Shown here piece by piece: positions 8,875-19,193 of a DNA stretch of 39,952 bases. The notes beneath the pieces are model-generated. The model had not been told where the DNA came from and made no database searches. It saw only the letters and a list, made by a program, of their open reading frames with translations. The first letter of the stretch is position 1, and each line of letters opens with the position of its first letter. This DNA is from Halocafeteria seosinensis (lineage: Eukaryota; Sar; Bigyra; Bicosoecida). Location of the stretch: the NCBI GenBank assembly GCA_001687465.1, contig LVLI01000081.1, positions 1 through 39,952 of the forward strand. The letters run 5' to 3'. Made by a program: the position numbers and the translations under genes.

Positions 8875-8942
8875 GGGGAGGTGGAAGAACCCGACTTACT
8901 GAATACCTGAAGAAGAAAGATACTTCCTTCGTTTGCTAACAC

Positions 8943-9983
8943 ACAGTACTAAAACAGGATAAACAAGAGAATGAGATATGAGGGAGTAAAATATTGCGCT
9001 TCTCTACAACCCACGTTCGATCATGAAAAATGTTGATGGACAGTATTGACTGGAAGGAAGCAAGCTTGAACCCCGACTCGCGTACTTGAAGGAAGAATCG
9101 TCTACGACGTCGTCGACGACAGGCAATTCAACTTTTGTGTTTAACGGTTAAACTTCAGCCTGTAGTCCAACACTCTCCCAAGCAGCTGTACTCGCACGTC
9201 GCCTCGAATTGTCCAATGTGAAGCGAAAGAACCGTCTATACGTCTCCGTTGTCCCTTTCGAGTACATCGTGGGGTGCGTGTCGACGACACGGTGTCGTTG
9301 CTGTGATTTCAGTGTGTAAAACTTTTAGACAGTTGTGCTAAAAGACGACGACGAATGTGATGTGTGACTGATGGCCCACGTTATTCTAGCGGTAACAGAG
9401 AATGTGGTAACAGAATGTGATGTGTGACTGATGGCCCACGTTATTCTAGCGTGGGCCATCAGGAAACAGCTTATGAGGGTCCCTTGTAGTGTCTTTACCG
9501 TGATGCCGTGGTGCCGCTAGGCGCATCTCGATATGCGTTTGCTTGGTCCTCTGTGCACGGCTCATTGGTCCGGGGGTTATAACTTACAAGTCGATTTGCT
9601 TTCAGTCTCCTGAATCCTTAGCGTTTGGAATAGCTCATGCCCTTCCGAGTCCTGTTCTTGCATACCGGTGGTAGTGCCTTTTGTCGAGACTCGGACGCAT
9701 CGCTGGCATACGTACGCGTCTGCCATAGCATTCATTCATTCCTTTAACATCAGTCAGAACCACTTCTTCTCCACATGAAATAATGGTCAACATCCGAGGT
9801 TTTCACGTCTTATTTGATGAAGAATAATCATTACAAAGCAGAACTTCCACCGCGCATCCTCGCCTCTGTCGTACGACTGACTGTGCCCCCCATGGCTCGT
9901 TTTGTATTTAGAATAGTTTCCTCATAGAGAGGGATTGTTGTAGTTTATCATTTATTACTATCATACATGTGCATCGTGCCAAC
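8943..9983. other. Intergenic region with local repeats
   Basis: About 1 kb lies between a minus-strand gene and the plus-strand TMEM135-like gene. I see no coding frame of substance. The notable content is the 39-bp direct repeat and hairpin at 9353-9462. The TMEM135-like promoter should lie in the last few hundred bases. Confidence 0.6.
9353..9462. repeat. 39-bp direct repeat, second copy extended to a 13-bp hairpin
   Basis: Positions 9353-9391 and 9413-9451 are identical (GAATGTGATGTGTGACTGAT onward), offset by exactly 60 bp. In the second copy CTGATGGCCCACG (9428-9440) is followed after 9 nt by its exact reverse complement (9450-9462). The first copy lacks this right arm. The structure looks like a duplication with a foldback, as left by template switching or a small transposon. 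Confidence 0.9.
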
Positions 9984-12884
9984 ATGCAGCGAGTGATTTC
10001 TGCCATCTTTTGCTCCCAGGAGACGGAGACCCGAGATGCCTTGACAACTGGAAGCAGCAGTGCGCCCAGCACATTATACACACTTTCCAGCACTCCCACC
10101 GTTCCATCCTCTGTGTCATGGAATCGTCCGTATGGAGTCTCTACAACGCATACAACAGCTGGAGGAGGAGACAATAGGCAATCCAAGGCGTTTGAGGAGC
10201 TCAAAGTGGATACATTTCAAACGAGTTCCGGATTCAGTATAGGGGAAGGATATGGGGACAATTCAGCCGAAGGAGGTGTGTTGTCTCCCATCGCAGAGAG
10301 TCCTGTGAGGGACTCCTCATCGTCGGCTGCTGCCGCTGAGGAAGAGGAGAGTGTGACCTCTAGCGACGCACGAGTTCAACGACCCCGAAGCCAATCGGTT
10401 CCAACGGCATCGGGTCAACACAGCAAGGGCAGTCTTAGTCCGCAATCTTCTTTTCACGGTAGTGCCACAGGCGAAAAGTTCCCTTCGGAACGCCATCAAA
10501 AGAAATTCATCGATCAAATTGATCAACTGGCGGATTTCCTTGTCAAAACAATCGGCTACCGCTCGTCACCGGATACCAGCGCTGTCCAGCGCGCACGTTC
10601 GCGAATTGCACGATCGGACAAAATACAAATACTGCTTTACCTCCTTAAACTTGGATTAAGGAATGCTCTTTCAGCCTACGCTATTAAGCTTGCTACTGCT
10701 CTGATTTCTGCCCTAGTTAAAGGGAAGGGGTTGAAGGAACTGCTTCAGTCTCTCATTGATCGGTCACATGTGCAATTTGGTCTCTTCGTGGGATGTTGTT
10801 GTGGTAAGTATTTGTTCCATATTCTGTAGTGTGTACGGGCTGAGGGTTATTAATTTGATGCTGTCTGTTCAGGTTTTACCGCTGCTCTCCGTGTGGTTAG
10901 TATACTGCTACGGGGGAAAGACGGAAGATTAAGTGCCATAGTGGCAGGCTTGATTGGCGGGTTNGCAATCTTCTTGGATCCTCAGTCTAAGTCACAGTCG
11001 TTTCCCCTTTACCTTCTCGTGCGCGCGTGCTACGCTGTAAGTGCAAATGCAGAGCCGTTTGTTCATGGCGTTATTGGTAACTCAGAGTGAGGGTTTGAAC
11101 TCCAGGGATTGCACACGATGATGAGAAAGGGATACATTGGCCATGCAAAGAGTTTACCTTACTGGATGTACGCCTTTGCTTCTGGTTGTATAGGCTACGC
11201 CTTCCTTTTGGAGCCCCAAATTCTGGACAAAGTACGTTTCATTTTACCTTGTATGCTTCATTACTGTATATTCCTATTGTCTGACGTACAGTCCTACTCC
11301 AAATGGTTCAGAGACCTGGCAGGGATGGAGAAACCTGTTTACGAATGGATCATAAAACAACCGTATTGGGGGATAGCTGACAACATGGTTAGCGGTCTTT
11401 ATCTCTTGGCTAGTGCTGTTGGCACCAGTGATCCAAGCTGGGTAGACGGGTATCTTCCAGACTCCTGGCGCGAAGGTCGAAGCATCCCAGGCGCCTGTTG
11501 TGGACCACTTTCGAAGAAAGGACTCTATATTGAGTCACCGACTACGAACACATGGTCTGCAGGCTTGGGTCAAGATCGGTTAGAGGATATGCCTCCAGCA
11601 TTCCGTCAATACATAGAGAAGACGGCGGCGGAAGCTCACACCACTCCTGAAGAAATTTTGAAGGAAAAGAGCTCCACGCTTCTACGAAGATCCTTTCACA
11701 CTGCACGCAAGCTGTTTAATAAAGAAACCTGTGGAGTTATCTCAGACCCCTTGTCCAGCGCGGAAGCAAAGGGTAGCCCAGGTGATCCAGCTTTGATAAA
11801 AGGCGGTATCCCCCTTTTTCCAAATCCTACTTACAATTCGCAGAAGTTGGAATCAAAAGCTGGACAAACTGCTTCCCTATTGAGTGCTTATAGGTTAACA
11901 TCGACTATTGGTGCGACCCGAAAAACGCACTATTTGCAAGGACTCCTAAATGAGTGTCGACAATGGTGGAGGTCTCTTGGTCACGGAACGCAGGAATATG
12001 CAGAATTAGCGAATCAATTCATAGACGCTATTGATTCGTCCTTTGTGGAAACCCCTTCGAAGTCCGAGGTCCATCCGGAACAGCCGTCCGAAATCCCCCG
12101 AGCGTTGTCCTCGGTGGACCCTGCGAGTTTATTCCCTGGAGTGTCAATCGGGGATCAATATTTTAGGCCATGTGAACATATATGGCATGAAGGGACTTCC
12201 TGTTTGGGACACCATATCACGGCTATGCCCAGGCAATTCCTTATTGGATTGCGTGTTTACTTACCTGTTCAACTACTACCGCAGCTCCTCTTTAGGTATC
12301 AGTCATTGCTCAGAGATCCTGTAAAATCTCTTCATCGTATTGCACGAAATACGGCAGGTTCGTGCTTGTTCTTGGTAGGCCATTCCTTCATGATGACCAC
12401 TACATTCTGTCTGCTGCGGACAATTCTTCAGTAAGTATCCCCCAATTTCTACTGAATCGCATGTGCCATATATGGCTTAACTCTGCTACAGTCGCGATAC
12501 ATGGTATAGTGCCGCCGCTTCCTGCGCTTCTGGCGTCGCGGGACTATATTTTGAAGCTCCGAAGCGTGTTACGGAACTGACGCTTTACGCGTTTCCTCGG
12601 GGACTAGAGGTAAGGGTGTACAGTCCACATCGTAGACTACCGTGCCTTTGCTATTTTTCATTGCGGAGCAGATCCTATTTGAACTCGGCGAAAAGTATGC
12701 TCTTGTAGCGCGAATTCCACACGGAAATGTCCTGATGTTCTGTATTGCCAATGCATTGTTTATTGGGATTCCTCGAGAGGATTTCAAGCCGACGTATAGG
12801 TATGTAGCGCCCACATACCGCCTGCGTTTTGATATGTATTTCCACAGTTCCATGCAGATCCATCCTCAACTTCTTTTATGGTGA
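9984..12884 (+). CDS. TMEM135-like membrane protein (Tim17-like and Cys-rich modules), seven exons
   Basis: Exons: 9984-10803, 10873-11036, 11106-11231, 11292-12430, 12492-12609, 12672-12799, 12848-12884, giving 843 aa. Introns are 69, 69, 60, 61, 62 and 48 nt with GTAAG/GTACG/GTATG donors and CAG (or CCAG) acceptors, and phases agree at every junction. The start at 9984 is the first ATG in frame. Residues 1-175 are Ser-rich and probably disordered. Residues ~210-430 form a Tim17/22/23-like membrane unit (GLFVGCCCG, AGLIGG-AIFLDP, YLLVRACYA, YAFLLEPQIL). From C664 the sequence C-x8-C followed by VYLPVQLLPQLLFR matches the Cys-rich module of TMEM135, and a second Tim17-like unit (GVAGLYFE, ELTLYAFPRGLE) follows. 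TMEM135 proteins act in peroxisomes and mitochondria in lipid handling and organelle dynamics. Animal TMEM135 begins with the Cys-rich module; here it lies in the second half. An unresolved base occurs at 10964. Confidence 0.8.
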
Positions 12885-13434
12885 TAATGAGTTTTTTCAA
12901 ACGTTGGAGGAAGAGGCATCCGAATGAGGGAGCGTACAACTCTCGTTCTCTATCGGCTGGCACTTCTTGGAAGTGAGTGGGAAGTATGAAGAAATTGTAG
13001 CGTATCATTGACACAGCAGAGCAGTACATATCACCTAATTACCTGTAATCTTATTTTACTAAACTCTTCAATTCGCTTCATGGGTGGATTGTGCAAGGAG
13101 AACTTCATGTTCACCCGTCCTTCGCTTCTTCGGAATTGTAACAATGTACCGGTAACCGCTCGGATTCAATACATTGGCAGAATGCTAGTGTCGCTGACGG
13201 AAGCGTCAGGTTGTGCATGTATACATGTTCGTAAAGCTTCCACCAAGTTCTACGTTAGTCTCACCATTGCCTACTCGAGAACTGACTGAGAATATCCGCG
13301 TTGTGTCCGAAAACGCTGACGACGAGCCGAATCGAATCGTAACTTCCTTACTATTCGTATTACATGTATTGGGTAGTATGTTAGGTAAAAATAGAATTGT
13401 TAGTTTTATAGACATCTATTAGAGATCCATAAAA
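12885..13434. other. Intergenic, no gene seen
   Basis: These 550 bp between two plus-strand genes hold only short frames without recognisable domains. The interval should include the TMEM135-like 3' UTR and the promoter of the metallopeptidase-like gene. Confidence 0.5.
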
Positions 13435-15831
13435 ATGGAGCAAAGATGGAGAGTCCATGCGTATAAGCGCCCTGATGTATCCTTGGCACGCGTAGCTGTG
13501 CACGCGGTGTATGCAGTTCCCAAGGATGTCGACACTTTACCGGAAGCTGCGTGGGTTCGAGAGCAGCGTCAGATACTGAACGAATGCCGAGAATTTCACC
13601 ATCGTATGTTTCACCACTGGTAAGCGATACTTTGGAATCGCCGAGGGGATCACGTAGCCATTAAATGTGGTTTGTTTGTGGCCAGCTCCGAAATGCGCTG
13701 GTTCCTGCACGGACCATTGAGGCTTCCTCGAACATGCAGTCAGTACGACCGACCTGAGCACGTGGACAACCCAGAGGATGACCGCGCATTTTGGGGAGTG
13801 CTCGTAGATGATGTTAAGGAGGCCATGGACCATCCACCGGACCGAGGAATGCAGATTGTGGAGACAAGTTCGGGTATAGATGAAGGAAGTAGCTCCTCCA
13901 GTGAACCTTGGATTCCTACGCATGTACGTAACTACATGAGATTGCATCTCTTTTCTTGTGATACTGAATTGTCTGGTATGGTCTCATCTACGCATATGCA
14001 GGTTGAAACCGTGATATTTGTAGAGTATGGAACAGAAACTGTGGATGATTGGACAGGCGCTTCAACACCACATCTACGAGGTAGTGCTCCCAATTCAAAT
14101 GGTGGCTCGTCTCAAGAAGCCAGTGCCAGCTCATTTTCGAAGAAATTGTCGAAATACTTTGTGGCGAGAAATAACACCGCATGTGGCATTCACGCTGACT
14201 TGACCGACATCAAACGCACTGGTGGCTCAGCAGCTTGCTTCCTGGGAACGATACCATTCCGGAAAATGCATATGCTTTGGAATCTCAACGAAGAAACTCG
14301 AATGCTTATTCCCGATGATTCTTGTTCAGATCTCCCTGTAGGATTCGGGGTAGGGGTAATTACAGAGGAGGGTTGGAGACATCCAGAAATACCGGGTAGC
14401 GCGTCGGTTGCGTATCATGAAGGATGCGGCCACGCGATCAATATGCCTCATCCAACGAGGCGGCATCCCAAAGGTGTAATGGATGTTGCTCAATATCACG
14501 GCACTCACCTGTCAGAACACCATATTGCCTGGGAGATTTTAAATGAAATGTGGTCCGCTAATGATGGAACAGCGGCGGGGTGCGCGCTAGAGCAGGACAT
14601 AAACCCATTGTTGAGTCTGGGGCTCGAAGAATGTGAAGGATGCCGAGAAGACCGACGAGTATGTGGACAATCCAAGGAGGAAAGTACTATGGGAAGTGGT
14701 GTTCTACAGGTTTTGAATAGCCTCGGCTCTCAATGTGGTCACTATGTTGGGCATGACGCCACTATAGTCACCCGTTGTCTTCAAAGCGCAATAGCTTTCA
14801 TATTCGTGGATGACACCACCGTCACGAAAATGATGATTCCCGAAAACGTAAAGAACCCTCATTCAAAGGAATATTGGGTGTATTCGCCTCATGACTCTTC
14901 GGATCCCGGTTATCTGAGACGATATGTTGAAAGCGTGCTCATTCTCAGGAAACACAGAAGCCACGTTACGCTAGTTCTGATACCAAGTGTAAAGTGGGCA
15001 GAATGCCAGTTTGGTCCTACAACTGATGTGACTGAAAAAGCCTCAGGGAAGATGAACTGCGATAGAGAAACTGCTAATAGCACGAGTGGACGGATGCAAG
15101 AGTTGCTGATAAACCATCTGAGTCGCTATCAGTTGCCAGTCTACGGCAATGATATGTTTCATTTTGAAGAGCTGTTCTCTTCGTTTTTAAGAAACCAGGG
15201 AGGCCAGCAGAACAATTCGGAGGGTTTTGATGATGACAGCGTTGTGGGAAATACGGTTGTGATTGGAGATCGAACTCGAGGACTACAAATCAGACTCCCG
15301 GACGCTGACCCGCGCACCATATTTCGCATCGGATCTTCCGGAGACTTAGGCTCATACGATTTGGAATCCCACGAAGATATAGCGTACATTCGCCCATATG
15401 ATCCTTTAACTTGTGATGATTCCTCAGTGCCTTCAGAAATAGACTCTTGCGTGGATCAGGTCACAAGTTCGTCGGCGTCAACCCACGAAATTCCTGCCGC
15501 TACCATAAGGACTTGTATCCAACAAGCAGTGGATGGTTTAGGGGAGGACAATGTCGTTGGTGGTCTTCGCTCCATCCCCACTGATTGTGAAAAAGCCAGT
15601 ATAGTGATTGCCGCATCCAAGAGCAATGTTTTAGTGCAGCTGATGCGATTGCTCGAATTCTATCGACCCGAGGAATGGGGTTTCGCTACAGATCCTAGTT
15701 GTTCCCTCTCTTCTCCTGACGGACATGCATGGCAGCATTTTCGCAAAGGGTTTTGGGCTTCGAGTAGGCGTGCTAGTGACACTGGTACCGGCTCCGGTTG
15801 TACAGCAGGTGGTAGTGCTAGTAGTGACTAA
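13435..15831 (+). CDS. Putative zinc metallopeptidase-like protein
   Basis: Preferred exons are 13435-13619, 13686-13923 and 14002-15831 (750 aa). The first intron (66 nt, GTAAGC...CCAG) is required because the frame stops inside it. The second (13924-14001, GTACGT...GCAG, 78 nt) has no stop and could be retained. A third possible intron at 14659-14709 (51 nt) is equally open. The central region carries YHEGCGHAINMPHP (H280, E281, H285, H291) followed by a GVMDVAQY turn. This is the layout of HExxH...H metallopeptidases with a Met-turn (compare the eukaryotic 'putative peptidase' family of yeast YIL108W). However, one extra residue separates E and the second H, giving HExxxH. Residues upstream (IHADLTDIKRTGGSAACFLG) look like a conserved domain core. 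The last ~130 residues are Ser/Thr-rich. No signal peptide is seen, so it is probably cytosolic. Catalytic activity is uncertain. Confidence 0.65.
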
Positions 15832-15980
15832 AATTTAACTTCTGACGCCGCGTCGCCGACGGCACGCCGTTGGTGAGCACGGGGGTAAGTAAGTCTTTGG
15901 GAGGGGGTAGTTGGCCTGGACGGAAAGGGTTTGTTTGTTGAGACGTTAGTTAGCAAAAACACATCAGTTATACTTTAACA

Positions 15981-17929
15981 ATGACGACTATACTAAATAA
16001 ACTCCTGCTATCTGTCTGTGTCCTTGCGCTCTATGTCGCTCCTCCCGTGGTGGCAGTGTCTGAGACCTTTGCGGATGACGATTATGAAGCGCCTGAGCAT
16101 ACTTACGCCTACAGGGACGAAGTCCCCGTGATGGCCAACAAGGTTGGCCCTTTGGGCAATCCTTCAGAGACGTACCACTACTATTCGATGCCGTTTTGCC
16201 GTCCGAAAAACCTCGAGAAACAAGCTCACGAGCTGGGCGAACATTTGGCGGGGGACAGGAAAGTGAACACCCTCTATGATATACGATTCCGAGTGACCGA
16301 GGAATGGAGAGAGCTCTGCAAGAAGACGATTAAGTCCAAGCAGATTCAGAAGTTCGTGGATGCCATTGAGCAAGAGTACTATGTATGTGAGGAGTCTTCT
16401 GCCTCCGTCTCGTTCCTGAGGTGAATGAGCTTTATTTCTGCAGTATGAGATATTTTTGGATGACTTACCGATCTGGGGTTTTGTTGGAGAAGAGCAAGTG
16501 AGCGATGTAGTATTAGGTATGTATTGCACACATGCAGAGAACAAGTCCTCATGGGTCACCGTATTGATGATGATGCCCCTCAGGTTCCAAAGCGACCAAC
16601 AAGTACTACTTGTACACTCACATGCACTTTGACATTTCGTACAATGGGGACCACATCATTGGCGTCAACGTGACGACCGATCCGAAGCAAGCGCACTCTC
16701 TGGACCCTCAAATTAGTGAACAAAGAGTTGTTTTCTCGTACTCGGTCAACTGGAAGAAGACCAACAAAAACTTTGCAAACCGCTTGGAAATGCAGCAGAG
16801 CAAGAGCTTTTTGCCTGCTACGCTGGAGATACACTGGCTTTCCATTATTAACAGTCTCGTATTGGCCGTTTTATTGACAGCTTTTTTGAGTATCATCTTG
16901 TTGCGAGTGGTGAAAAATGACTTCACACGCTATATGAGAGCTGAAGGAGATCCCGATGTTGTCGAGCCAGAGACGGGCTGGAAATTGATCCACGGCGATG
17001 TCTTCAGAGTACCGCGAGGTCTCAATCTACTCTGTGCTCTCCTCGGTACTGGGGCCCAGCTCCTAGTAGTTGGGTTCACTTTGCTTGCTATGGCACTCAT
17101 GGGCACATTTGTCAGTGGTCGGCGAGGCTCCATGATGACCTCTGCTATTGTTCTATACTGCCTTACTGGGTTTATTGGAGGATACGTTGCGGCAAGATTA
17201 TACCGCATGTTCCGTGGCTCGAGATGGGCTTGGAATATCGTCTTGACTTCGTTGGTATTCCCGCTTCCTCTCCTACTGGTGTTTTCATTCGTCAACACTG
17301 CAGCAATTATACGGCATTCCACAGCAGCGCTTCCGTTTTCAACAATTATGGTTATCTTGGCTATGTGGCTATTAGTAGCGTTTCCTCTTACAGTGCTCGG
17401 TGGCATTGCAGGAAGGCATTCAACGGAATGGAAGCCCCCGTGTCGCACGAATAAAGTCCCCCGTCAAATCCCAGAGCTACCACTATGGAGAAGAGCCCCT
17501 ACCCAGGCATTTATCGCTGGATTCCTACCCTTTAGTGCGATCTCTATCGAGCTTCATTACATTTTCGCTTCCATATGGGGATATCGAGTTTATACAGTTT
17601 TTGGGATACTGATGCTCGCTTTCGTCTTGCTTATCGTCGTGGTTAGTTTCGTGACGATTGCCTTAACGTATTTCCAATTGGCAGGAGAAGATTGGAGATG
17701 GTGGTGGCGATCTATGCTGTGCGGCGGAACCGTCAGTCTATTCATCTATTTATACTGCTTCTTTTTCCATATTAATCACAGCGAAATGCAAGGATTCTTG
17801 CAGTTATCCTATTTCTACGGATATTCTGCCGTTATGAGTTACGCAGCTTTCCTCATGCTCGGATTCGTAGGTTTCATTAGCTCGTTCCTCTTCGTCAGAT
17901 ACTTGTACTCGCAAGTCAAGTCAGATTAG
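15981..17929 (+). CDS. Transmembrane 9 superfamily (EMP70) protein, TM9SF1-like
   Basis: Exons 15981-16382, 16444-16516 and 16584-17929 encode 606 aa, the normal family length. Introns are 61 and 67 nt (GTATGT...GCAG and GTATGT...TCAG). An N-terminal signal peptide (LLLSVCVLALYVAPPVVA) leads a lumenal domain with NPSETYHYYSMPFC and, across the second exon, YEIFLDDLPIWGFVGE, both hallmarks of TM9SF. Nine hydrophobic segments follow from ~residue 275. Motifs include GDVFRVPRG and the conserved final span ending FVRYLYSQVKSD. The terminal K-x-D matches the KxD/E COPI-binding signal known for Golgi-resident EMP proteins. The family works in Golgi/endosomal membrane protein sorting. The gene starts 149 bp after the metallopeptidase-like gene on the same strand and converges with the gene downstream at a 37-bp gap. 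Confidence 0.95.
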
Positions 17930-17966
17930 ACCATCAGCCCTAGCCGAATATACACCACATATCAGG

Positions 17967-18930
17967 TTACTCACGATGTTCTTCTTCGGATTTATTTTGC
18001 GTAATATACTTCACGCGCTCCGTTTGGAGAAAGCCTCTCAATTGCCCACGAACCTTCAGTCGGTCCTCCGACCCCGTAATCATGAGCATTGGATGAGAAT
18101 CAGATGGAGAAGCGGCTTTGCTCTCAATGATATCGACCGTCACTAGGTCAAGGTTCAGGTACCTTCCTCGACGAACAGCTTCAATCGTTGTCATGCCCGT
18201 GCCTTGGCTTCCCGTCACCTGACAGAGCATCTGAACTCTCGGGTAAAGCCACTTGGGACGCCTGTAGGTAGCTAACAGTAACACCAAACCGTATCCATAG
18301 ATTCCAGCTGTTAGCGTAGCTGGCGAGGAACTTACATCGATTTATCGTCGAGCCCAATGCCTCCATTACGGATGGTATAGGCTCTGAGATGGCCTCCTTG
18401 AATGTTGTATCCCAACAATCTTTGTACATCTTGATTCTCGCGTATGACTCCCAGAGCACGTTGAAGGGCCACTTCGGGTCTTATTATGGACATTCTCCAG
18501 GCTGCGTACGCCATTCCACTGCAGAGGAATCCAGTGGATAAACCTGCCAGGAAGCCCATATACGCCACATCTGTGAAATTCCAGCTCTGTAGACAGCAAA
18601 ACAAGCGTGTGGAATCAGCTAGAACCTGCTTCCTGTGGGTGTGTGATGGCGTACCATGAGAGAACTCGTCATGTACATTGCCAGACGAGATGTCCCATAA
18701 ATGGTAACGAGACCACCTCCCACCATGAGCGCTTGCGGAAGGAACTTCTTGTACAACGAGTACCGCTTGGAGACTTTCTTCTGCCAGCCTTCATGGTCCT
18801 CCTGTGGGTTCTTAGACTGCAAAGTCGAAGTGGATGAGATCCATCGAATACTTCCAGGATGGAGACTGGAAGTTTGAAATCTGACTACATTTGAACTTTT
18901 CGAAGTTCCTCTTTGAATTCTTGAAATCAT
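17967..18930 (-). CDS. COA1/Tim21-like mitochondrial inner-membrane protein
   Basis: Exons on the minus strand are 18930-18655, 18586-18336 and 18261-17967, giving 273 aa. Introns are 68 and 74 nt (GTACGC...ACAG, GTAAGT...ACAG), with consistent phases 0 and 2. The ATG at 18930 opens an Arg/Ser-rich, acid-free N-terminus (MISRIQRGTSKSSN) typical of a mitochondrial presequence. Two hydrophobic segments follow (~residues 70-90 and 97-118). The C-terminal domain has the pattern ALQRALGVIRENQDVQRLLG, then G-HLRAYTIR, then QVTGSQGTG and LDLVTVDI. This fits the COA1 fold: a helix carrying a conserved LG, followed by strands with a G-x-x-G turn. COA1 proteins assist cytochrome c oxidase assembly. Tim21 is an alternative with a similar fold. 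Assignment is by pattern, not by close identity. Confidence 0.65.
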
Positions 18931-19193
18931 ACTGTAGTGGTTTCTTTTAGTTCTTCTGAAGCACGCTACAGACAGTGGGGTGGGGTGACAAACAATCCCA
19001 AGTGGAACATTCAACTTATCACGGAAAATTCCACTACAGTCGGTAAGTCAGGTACATTTTCTCTTAGTAATGCCTAAAAAATATTTTTACATACAAATTG
19101 TAGTATGCACTAGTAAGAAGTGCGGCAGAAGCACGAAATGACTGGAAGTTAAAAGAATCCTATTCTATCGTGCCGGAGTTGTATTAATGTGGA
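18931..19193. other. Short spacer upstream of the COA1-like gene
   Basis: These 263 bp separate the end of array gene A from the COA1-like start, both on the minus strand. They should contain the COA1-like promoter. No element is recognised. Confidence 0.4.

Noticed and set aside
13537-13947. 136-aa minus-strand frame
   Set aside because: It is antisense to the first exons of the metallopeptidase-like gene, whose frame is supported by a splice junction and by its downstream motif.
16930-17448. 172-aa minus-strand frame
   Set aside because: It is antisense to the TM9SF membrane region and has no recognisable features.
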